Source of the DNA: CAZBUK01 sp964495085
GTDB lineage: Bacteria; Bacteroidota; Ignavibacteria; T3Sed10-11
Length of the DNA stretch: 10,411 nucleotides
Assembly: GCA_964495085.1 (NCBI GenBank)
Contig: CAZBUK010000111.1
Location: 1 to 10,411 of the forward strand
Direction: 5' to 3'
The notes beneath the pieces are model-generated. The model saw nothing but the letters and a program-made list of their open reading frames with translations, ran no database searches and was not told where the DNA came from. Positions 7,470 to 10,411 of this stretch are shown one piece after another. Every line of letters begins with the position of its first letter. The stretch's first letter is position 1. A program made the translations under genes and the position numbers.

Positions 7470-7637
7470 AACCCCAACTTTGAGCTCAGGCAATATCGTT
7501 TCGTCGAATCCGGCAGCCGGGTCTATCGCGACCGTGCGTTGGTCGGGCCGGGGGAATATAACTACGCGGTACAGGTAGTCACACGCACCGGCGCGAGTTC
7601 CATCTTGAGTCCGATCGTCTCGATACGAACTGAGTGA
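7470..7637 (+). pseudogene. remnant resembling the C-terminal end of a fibronectin-III-like domain
   Basis: The frame from 7470 is open for 55 codons to a TGA at 7635-7637 and has no start codon. An in-frame TAA at 7467-7469 closes it upstream. The translation (YRFVESGSRVYRDRALVG, then PGEYNYAVQVVTRTGAS, then SILSPIVSIRTE) has the strand pattern of the last third of a fibronectin-III domain: 'Y.Y.V......G..S..S..v.i.t'. The codons look selected and the base composition is gene-like, unlike the flanking spacer. It ends just before the ribosome site of the next gene, as an upstream operon gene would. The likeliest reading is the surviving 3' end of a decayed secreted-protein gene. A frameshift in a still-larger gene is possible, but other frames upstream give no clear continuation. 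Confidence 0.45.
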
Positions 7638-7645
7638 CTCATCTG

Positions 7646-7653
7646 AAAGGAGG
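7646..7653 (+). promoter_or_regulatory. strong Shine-Dalgarno deciding the start at 7661
   Basis: AAAGGAGG is a full match to the anti-Shine-Dalgarno and sits 7 bases before the ATG at 7661. It rules out the in-frame GTG at 7634. It is the only strong ribosome site in the window. Confidence 0.85.
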
Positions 7654-7660
7654 GCAATTT

Positions 7661-8590
7661 ATGAGAGCGTTACTATACGTTACCCTGGCGAGCATACTGT
7701 TACAAAGCGGCAGCCTTCTTGCGCAGAACGGGATGACGTTGATCGCGCACTATCCGCTGCAATCTACCCCGAACGACACATTAGGCTTCTACGAACCGAT
7801 GAATCTCATCAATACGCCGTTTACCGGCGGGGGCATTTATAGTAACGGAATTTACCGGGACGTTAACAAACCCGAGGGTAGCGCGGCAACTACTCCGACG
7901 ATCTCAGGAATGGACCTTGATTCGTTTGCGATCAGTGTGCGATTCAGAATCGAGGAGGCTCCCCCGGTCGCCAATATGCCGGTATTTGTCGGTGGAACGT
8001 TCTACCGGTGGCTGGGGTACATGCTTTCATTGGACGGTACGGTCACGCTTCTTTATAATAACGGCTCATTCGAGACGAGTTCGATGCAGTATTCGCTGAA
8101 CGCCTGGCATGAAGGTATGATCGTCTACCGGGACGGGTCTGCTTCTCTCTATCTCGATGATCAGTTCGTAACCAGCGTAAAAATTTCGCTCGATCACGGC
8201 GATAATAAAAACATAGGCATTGAGCATGGAGGGCAGGGTACCGTGTACAGAGGATATCTTGCCGATTTAAAGGTATTTACATCGACCGCTCCAGTTGGTG
8301 TTGAAGCTGAAGTAAGGACTATACCCGACCATATTATGCTTCATCAGAATTACCCAAACCCTTTCAATCCGGTAACAACAATACGGTTTATGTTGCCCGA
8401 AACGCGGCATGCTAGATTGTCGGTGCATAATTCATTGGGTCAGACGGTTGCGGTGCTGATCGACGATGAATTCCCGGCGGGTGATCATGAAATCCCGTTC
8501 GATGCCGCGATGCTTCCCAGCGGTGTCTATTTCTACCGGCTGCTGTCAGGTAATTTCATCGGGCAGAAGAAGCTCACGATATTGAAATGA
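7661..8590 (+). CDS. secreted LamG/concanavalin-like protein with type IX secretion sorting domain
   Basis: A 309-residue exported protein. Residues 1-21 are a signal peptide (MRALLYVTLASILLQ...SLLA, probable cleavage before QNG). Residues about 24-207 look like a LamG/concanavalin-A-like jelly roll: LIAHYPLQ, FAISVRFRIEE, MLSLDGTVTLLYNNG, WHEGMIVYRDGSASLYLDDQ and GYLADLKVF. Such domains bind carbohydrate or protein ligands. Residues about 223-309 are a type A T9SS C-terminal sorting domain: QNYPNPFNPVTTIRF, LSVHNSLGQTVAVL, EFPAGDHEIPFDA, LPSGVYFYRLLSG and a final KKLTILK. This tail directs export across the outer membrane and is normally removed. There is no catalytic domain, so a surface adhesin or carbohydrate-binding role is likely. 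The gene follows a decayed fibronectin-III-like remnant and could have formed an operon with it. The domain calls are confident; the ligand is unknown. Confidence 0.88.
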   Translation: MRALLYVTLASILLQSGSLLAQNGMTLIAHYPLQSTPNDTLGFYEPMNLINTPFTGGGIYSNGIYRDVNKPEGSAATTPTISGMDLDSFAISVRFRIEEAPPVANMPVFVGGTFYRWLGYMLSLDGTVTLLYNNGSFETSSMQYSLNAWHEGMIVYRDGSASLYLDDQFVTSVKISLDHGDNKNIGIEHGGQGTVYRGYLADLKVFTSTAPVGVEAEVRTIPDHIMLHQNYPNPFNPVTTIRFMLPETRHARLSVHNSLGQTVAVLIDDEFPAGDHEIPFDAAMLPSGVYFYRLLSGNFIGQKKLTILK

Positions 8591-8834
8591 ACCGTTGCGA
8601 GGCGGAATGCCGAGCGGCGATCACATAGACAATTTTGAAACGAAAGGAGTTGTCTCCCTTCTTCGTCCATAACACACGCATGCTATTGAGCTGAGAATTC
8701 GTCTCTCTTTATAAAAATTACCCGTTGAATACCTTGCATCTCTCATCCATTTTAAGTATGCTGGTCATGTGATTATCCCCCTCAGTTGACGCCGAAACCG
8801 ACCTTTGCGAAACCGCTTCAAGTCCTCTGCAAGA

Positions 8835-8867
8835 TTATTCACGACGGATTATACGGATAAAACGGAT
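8835..8867 (-). repeat. inverted copy of the ATCCGT-type repeat
   Basis: Read on the - strand, bases 8837-8867 match 9019-9049 in 28 of 31 positions, and two further bases match outward at 8835-8836. The two copies face each other across about 150 bases and could pair as a long hairpin. They enclose a segment of about 215 bases resembling a small element with inverted ends. Confidence 0.8.
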
Positions 8868-8957
8868 AAAACAGCTTAAGTAAAAATATGTGGGTTGTTT
8901 GAATCTGTCCCGTCCGTCAATGCTTTTGAATCGATCTAATCAATGCGTTCCAATTAA

Positions 8958-8997
8958 TCTGTTTAATCAAACTAGTTCATGTGTCTGTTTAATCCGT
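8958..8997 (+). repeat. two partial copies of the TCYGTTTAATC unit
   Basis: TCTGTTTAATC (8958-8968) and TCTGTTTAATCCGT (8984-8997) are partial forms of the unit seen complete at 9020-9033 and 9460-9472. They look like older, decayed repeats of the same family. Confidence 0.6.
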
Positions 8998-9017
8998 TAC
9001 TGCCATTAAACCTGTCA

Positions 9018-9056
9018 CATCCGTTTAATCCGTATATTCCGTTGTGAATAAACACA
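9018..9056 (+). repeat. left direct repeat flanking the GxxExxY gene
   Basis: The 39 bases match 9458-9496 at 36 positions with no gaps. Internally the repeat is three 9-base units (ATCCGTTTA, ATCCGTATA, ATTCCGTTG-type) ending in GTGAATAAA. It ends on the A of the preferred ATG of the GxxExxY gene. Confidence 0.88.
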
Positions 9057-9487
9057 TGTTAAACCCGAAAATATTAGAATCCCTCACTTACAAAATAATC
9101 GGCACGTGTATGGAGGTACATCGGGAACTCGGTCCGGGTTTTCCTGAAGAATATTACCAGAAGGCGCTGGAACTGGAATTTCCCCGGAAGGATGTTTCGT
9201 TTGTTCCGCAGCAGCCGTTTCCGATGATGTATAAAGAAACACAAATCGGGCTGAATTATCTCGACTTCGATATCGAGGAGCAGGTTATACTGGAAATCAA
9301 GTCGGTGAATAGGCTTAACGATATTCACTTATTTCAAGTGTTAAAATATCTTGCAGTCACACGAAGATCAATTGCTCTATTGGTTAACTTCGGGAATACA
9401 AAGCTTGATTATAAGCGGATTCTCCCGACAAAGAAAATTCAGGAATTCTGGTCGACCCATCCGTTTAATCCGAATAATCCGTTGTGA
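9056..9487 (+). CDS. GxxExxY-family protein with PD-(D/E)xK nuclease-like motifs
   Basis: A 143-residue protein of the GxxExxY family, named after the motif seen here as GFPEEYY (Gly28, Glu31, Tyr34) after EVHRELGP. The centre carries LDFDIEEQVILEIKSV (Asp70/Asp72, Glu80-Ile-Lys82) and then HLFQVLKYL (Gln94, Tyr98). This fits the PD-(D/E)xK nuclease fold with a RecB-like Q motif; family members are mostly uncharacterised, so nuclease activity is inferred. An in-frame GTG at 9044 would add four residues and start inside the left direct repeat. Neither start has a ribosome site, and ATG 9056 is preferred. The last residues (HPFNPNNPL) and the stop codon are encoded by the right direct repeat, so the gene's tail comes from the repeat itself. 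It is visibly more AT-rich than the 2.3-5.5 kb region. Transfer as a repeat-bounded cassette is likely. Confidence 0.85.
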   Translation: MLNPKILESLTYKIIGTCMEVHRELGPGFPEEYYQKALELEFPRKDVSFVPQQPFPMMYKETQIGLNYLDFDIEEQVILEIKSVNRLNDIHLFQVLKYLAVTRRSIALLVNFGNTKLDYKRILPTKKIQEFWSTHPFNPNNPL

Positions 9488-9496
9488 ATAAATACA
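9458..9496 (+). repeat. right direct repeat, overlapping the 3' end of the GxxExxY gene
   Basis: This copy lies exactly 440 bases from the left one and differs at only three positions (9473, 9477, 9493). It supplies the last ten codons or so and the TGA of the GxxExxY gene. The 9-base period gives the peptide rhythm PFNPNNP. Confidence 0.88.
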
Positions 9497-9508
9497 GTGA
9501 ATAAATAC

Positions 9509-9540
9509 CTGCCAAACGGATTAAGCAGATTGTTTGGCAG
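9509..9540 (+). terminator. perfect 9-base-pair hairpin downstream of the GxxExxY gene
   Basis: CTGCCAAAC (9509-9517) pairs perfectly with GTTTGGCAG (9532-9540) across a 14-base loop. Only a weak T-rich stretch (CTTTGTATATT) follows, so it may be a poor intrinsic terminator. The loop edge AACGGATTA is another inverted fragment of the ATCCGT-type unit, so it may be repeat-related instead. Confidence 0.45.
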
Positions 9541-9585
9541 CTTTGTATATTGAATCTTTTATAGATTACCTGAGAGGCTATCACC

Positions 9586-10335
9586 ATGACCAAAATCCAC
9601 CAACTTAAAACAAAACTCACGATCCACCAAGCTCTCGAAGACTTCCTCCGTGACCAACAGGATCGCCTGAGCAAGAAATCACAGGAAAAGTACAAAAGCA
9701 TCGTCGAGTTGTATAAGTCTTATCTAAACGAGTACGCGCATCAGGGACTCACTCAAAAAGAGCGTGAATACTTCGAAGAACAGTATAACAATCACGATAA
9801 GGAATTCTGCGAACTCTTTGGACCCGATAAAATACTCAATGGGTACAATGAATTCTTCGGATACTTTCTCCCGAAAAAAGTCATTGCAGGCGAGGACTAT
9901 TTTAAAAGCTGCGGGACGGTGCTGAAGAAACTTGCGCGATGGCTGGAGGAAAAGAGATATGCGGTTCCTGAAGACTCGCTCGAAGCGGTCGAAACCTCGG
10001 CAAAAGGGGGCAAAGATGCCGCAGAGGCGGATAAAATAGGCAGTTTGCTGTATGAGCTTGCACAGAATTTTCCATTAGATGAAAAACTCGAAGCGGACGA
10101 TGATGACTTCATTGAGGGTTATTTCATTATACACAAAGTTCAAAACAATATACTCTATCTGCAGGATGACGAAAACCCCGACGAAGACGTGTATCAGGTA
10201 AAAATTCCTGCAAAGCTTGCAGGGAAATTAAAAACAGTAATCGGCTGGCGGGTATGGCTGGCATTGGTCAGAACATCTACAAAAGGGATGGAAAAATGGT
10301 ATATCGCAGAGGTCGGGAATGTGTACCCAACCTAG
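9586..10335 (+). CDS. uncharacterised protein with integrase core-binding-like N-terminus and beta-rich C-terminus
   Basis: Not a protein I recognise; 249 residues. Residues about 10-125 are helical. The opening (LTIHQALEDFLRDQ, LSKKSQEKYKSIVELYKSYLNEYA) resembles the SAM-like core-binding domain of tyrosine recombinases, and a later helix pair (CGTVLKKLARWLEEK) continues the pattern. There is no recombinase catalytic domain (no R...HxxR...Y). A charged linker follows (about 128-175, with ADDDD at 170-174). Residues about 175-249 look like a small beta-barrel: GYFIIHKVQNNILYL, YQVKIPAKL, GWRVWLALVR and KWYIAEVGNVYP. A DNA-binding role is possible but is inference. The ATG follows GAGAGG (9572-9577) by 8 bases. 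The gene is AT-rich and sits between a repeat cassette and a probable group II intron, which suggests accessory DNA. Confidence 0.72.
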   Translation: MTKIHQLKTKLTIHQALEDFLRDQQDRLSKKSQEKYKSIVELYKSYLNEYAHQGLTQKEREYFEEQYNNHDKEFCELFGPDKILNGYNEFFGYFLPKKVIAGEDYFKSCGTVLKKLARWLEEKRYAVPEDSLEAVETSAKGGKDAAEADKIGSLLYELAQNFPLDEKLEADDDDFIEGYFIIHKVQNNILYLQDDENPDEDVYQVKIPAKLAGKLKTVIGWRVWLALVRTSTKGMEKWYIAEVGNVYPT

Positions 10336-10360
10336 TACGCGACTCGGAGAGTCGCGCTAG
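10332..10360 (+). terminator. strong GC-rich hairpin at the end of the 249-residue gene
   Basis: CGCGACTC (10338-10345) and GAGTCGCG (10349-10356) pair perfectly around GGA. CTAG on each side (10332-10335 and 10357-10360) extends the stem past a two-base bulge. It overlaps the stop codon of the preceding gene. No T-run follows because the sequence changes at once to an intron-like start. It may be a terminator interrupted by insertion, which is a preferred target type for some group II introns. Confidence 0.5.
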
Positions 10361-10411
10361 TGCGCCTGAGATGGTACATAATCAGAGCGGTGAAAGTCCG
10401 CTTCAAGCATA
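10360..10411 (+). mobile_element. probable 5' end of a group II intron, cut by the window edge
   Basis: GTGCGCC at 10360-10366 matches the conserved 5' start of bacterial group II introns (GUGYG). About 30 bases on, GCGGTGAAAGTCCGC (10385-10399) forms the small stem-loop with GGTGAAAGTCC often seen early in domain I. The intron would begin within three bases of the hairpin at 10338-10356, as expected for introns that insert after terminator stems. The reverse transcriptase and 3' end would lie beyond the window. Confidence 0.5.

Larger units (their letters stand above)
8591..9017. other. long non-coding stretch with repeat fragments
   Basis: No credible gene is seen on either strand here. 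The right half (8835-9017) holds an inverted copy and partial copies of the ATCCGT-type repeat, listed separately. A 6-base-pair hairpin (AGACAA 8627-8632 with TTGTCT 8650-8655) has a 17-base loop and no T-run, too weak to call a terminator. The segment 8656-8834 shows no recognisable motif. Confidence 0.6.

Noticed and set aside
8700..8770. Short stretch translating to a peptide with KNYP, faintly like a T9SS sorting tail
   Set aside because: Only a few residues agree and the following NPFNP and GxxV patterns are absent.
8835..9496. CRISPR-like appearance of repeated units
   Set aside because: Copies are in both orientations, spacing is irregular, the units are internally periodic, and no cas gene is present.

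Overview
The window looks like a piece of a Bacteroidota-type genome or a relative (Rhodothermia, Balneolales, Ignavibacteria, Calditrichota or similar). The best clue is the secreted protein at 7661-8590. Its C-terminus carries the 'NYPNPFNP...TTIRF' type-IX-secretion sorting domain typical of these lineages. Three proteins with lipoprotein signal peptides and the weak Shine-Dalgarno signals at several starts fit this. The exact taxon cannot be fixed from the sequence. All convincing genes lie on the + strand.

Left part (1-5486). A lipoprotein of glycoside hydrolase family 127 (beta-L-arabinofuranosidase type) is followed by a near-consensus promoter and the most striking gene of the window. 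This is a 764-residue fusion of a membrane di-iron desaturase/hydroxylase, a Rieske [2Fe-2S] domain and an NqrF-like flavin/NAD(P)H reductase module, apparently a complete NAD(P)H-to-oxygen chain in one polypeptide. It overlaps by 14 bases with a xylose-isomerase-like TIM-barrel protein (sugar isomerase/epimerase family), so the two are probably made together. Their domain make-up recalls the rhizobial rhizopine genes mocD/E/F and mocC. That resemblance is a hypothesis about the type of chemistry, not a demonstrated function.

Middle part (5550-8590). A VOC (glyoxalase-fold) protein unusually carries a lipoprotein signal. It is followed by a lipoprotein with a degenerate M23-peptidase-like domain, a short decayed reading frame resembling the end of a fibronectin-III domain, and a secreted LamG-like protein with a T9SS sorting tail.

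Right part (8591-10411). This accessory region is more AT-rich. A 450-base non-coding stretch holds copies of a 9-base-periodic repeat (ATCCGTnnn). A GxxExxY-family protein with PD-(D/E)xK-like motifs lies between two 39-base direct repeats that match at 36 positions and are exactly 440 bases apart. Related inverted copies lie at 8835-8867 and, about 6.6 kb away, at 2195-2213. Next comes an unrecognised 249-residue protein whose helical N-terminus resembles the DNA-binding domain of tyrosine recombinases but has no catalytic domain. The window ends in a strong hairpin followed directly by what looks like the 5' end of a group II intron (GTGCGCC...).
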